Shown here in pieces: positions 63,372-64,000 of a stretch of DNA of 64,000 nucleotides. The DNA comes from Aculops lycopersici. Lineage: Eukaryota; Arthropoda; Arachnida; Trombidiformes; Eriophyidae. Within the stretch, counting starts at the first letter, position 1, and each line of letters starts with the position of its first letter. The notes beneath the pieces are model-generated. The model made no database searches. It saw only the letters and a program-made list of their open reading frames with translations, and was not told the DNA's origin. A program made the position numbers and the translations under genes. The stretch spans positions 2,349,700 to 2,413,699 of the forward strand of contig WNKI01000002.1 of the NCBI GenBank assembly GCA_015350385.1, written 5' to 3'.

Positions 63372-63899
63372 TCACTTCCTTCCTTTCTTACCGCCTACTG
63401 GGTGCTTGTCGTGCCACCCGAAGGCTCCCTTCTTTCCGGTCCAGGCGCCCATGTCGAGCCACCCCTTCGCTCCGTGTCCATGGTGCTTGTGGTAACTGGC
63501 GGCGGTCTTCAAGTCATTGGCCGATGGGCGCGGGGCCACCTGTTGGTAGTTTCCGGTTGCCGATACATCGTCAAGGTGGCTGTTTGACGCTACGTTTTGC
63601 TCTCCACCTGTTGGATGGACGCTATTTTGGGCGGCCATGGCAGCGAGATGGCCCTGAGCATTAGCAATATCGTCGTCCTCGTCGCCATCGTCGGAGTCTT
63701 CGTCGTTGTTGTTGATTTGCTGCATGTTGCCGTAGATTGGATTTCCCTGAGCGAAGCCTTGTAATTGCTGCTGCTGCTCATAGTAATTAACAGGAAGCGA
63801 GTCTTGTGGCGGTGACGGCGAAGCTTGAGCCAAATGGTTGAGTGCAAAGCATCCCAAGAGCGTGGCCGAAATGGCAATAGCTGAAAGAAACTTGATCAT
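63372..63899 (-). CDS. Secreted protein with acidic middle and basic Gly/His/Lys tail
   Basis: This 175-aa ORF starts at ATG with a clear signal peptide (MIKFLSAIAISATLLGCFAL). The mature chain has a Gln-rich part (NYYEQQQQLQGFAQ), an acidic stretch (NNNDEDSDDGDEDDD), an Ala/Gln/Ser part, and a conserved-looking basic C terminus (HKHHGHGAKGWLDMGAW, then KKGAFGWHDKHPVGGKKGRK at the end). The Gly-His-Lys tail is similar in style to small secreted cuticle-associated proteins of arthropods, but I cannot name a family. KKGRK at the end could also be a processing site. Confidence 0.7.
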   Translation of the reverse strand: MIKFLSAIAISATLLGCFALNHLAQASPSPPQDSLPVNYYEQQQQLQGFAQGNPIYGNMQQINNNDEDSDDGDEDDDIANAQGHLAAMAAQNSVHPTGGEQNVASNSHLDDVSATGNYQQVAPRPSANDLKTAASYHKHHGHGAKGWLDMGAWTGKKGAFGWHDKHPVGGKKGRK

Positions 63900-64000
63900 G
63901 TTGCTTGCTCTTGATCTTGGATTTTTGGAAGGATTGGGAATTAAGTTTGAGTTCTTGTTATCTAATCGGATCGCTGATAACGAGTGAAGCTGTTCGATTT

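Noticed and set aside
1..64000. CRISPR arrays, bacterial operons or riboswitches
   Set aside because: The window is eukaryotic with spliced genes; no spaced direct repeats of CRISPR type were seen.

Overview
This is a eukaryotic nuclear window, most likely from an arthropod. Supporting features are GT-AG introns of about 50-150 bp, arthropod-type cytochrome P450 (CYP4-like), makorin, atlastin, HINFP and RanBPM genes, secreted glycine/tyrosine-rich and mucin-like proteins, and two very large seven-membrane-segment proteins with a C-terminal TY....QL motif reminiscent of gustatory receptors. Many long housekeeping genes (DNA polymerase delta, gamma-COP, RanBPM, atlastin, the P450, OXSM, CoA synthase) read as single uninterrupted exons. 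That points to a compact, intron-poor genome; a streamlined acariform mite is one plausible host, but the species cannot be fixed from sequence alone.

Layout: 0.6-1.2 kb holds a calmodulin-like gene running off the left edge (minus). 1.2-8.6 kb is a gene-poor stretch of simple repeats. 8.6-9.7 kb is a sphingomyelin-synthase-family gene (plus). 10.1-11.8 kb is makorin (minus, three exons). 13.2-15.0 kb is a CYP4-like P450 (minus). 15.3-16.5 kb is a HINFP-like zinc-finger gene (minus). 17.0-17.3 kb is PPP1R11/inhibitor-3 (plus). 17.5-19.2 kb is atlastin (minus). 20.4-29.0 kb is one complete Ty3/gypsy-type LTR retrotransposon (minus orientation). 29.2-31.0 kb carries GET1/WRB-like and mitochondrial-type ketoacyl synthase genes (plus). 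31.5-34.1 kb has two small secreted-protein genes with TATA boxes (plus). 36.4-38.3 kb is RanBPM (minus). 39.4-42.3 kb has convergent SDHAF4 (plus) and a truncated gamma-COP (minus). 43.0-44.3 kb is CoA synthase and 44.8-47.9 kb DNA polymerase delta (both plus). 48.1-48.8 kb is an unrecognised coiled-coil gene (minus). 49-56.7 kb is a second gene-poor stretch with an assembly gap, a copia-type LTR relic and simple repeats. 56.7-63.2 kb is the tandem pair of receptor-like genes (plus). 63.4-63.9 kb is a secreted protein gene (minus).

Most genes are independent housekeeping functions: secretory pathway and ER shape (atlastin, gamma-COP, GET1), mitochondria (OXSM, SDHAF4), CoA synthesis, replication, ubiquitin ligases (makorin, RanBPM/CTLH, PPP1R11) and lipid synthesis.

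The most unusual object is the 8.66-kb retrotransposon. Its two 186-bp LTRs look identical. Its pol carries a catalytically eroded gypsy RNase H followed by a second, complete RNase H. In the env position it has a separate 492-aa ORF joining a PHD-like finger, a chromodomain, a stretch with the His/Asp/Gln/Cys spacing of SUMO proteases (C48), and a C-terminal C2HC finger. This looks like a chromatin- or SUMO-directed accessory protein of a mobile element and is the best candidate for an undescribed system here.
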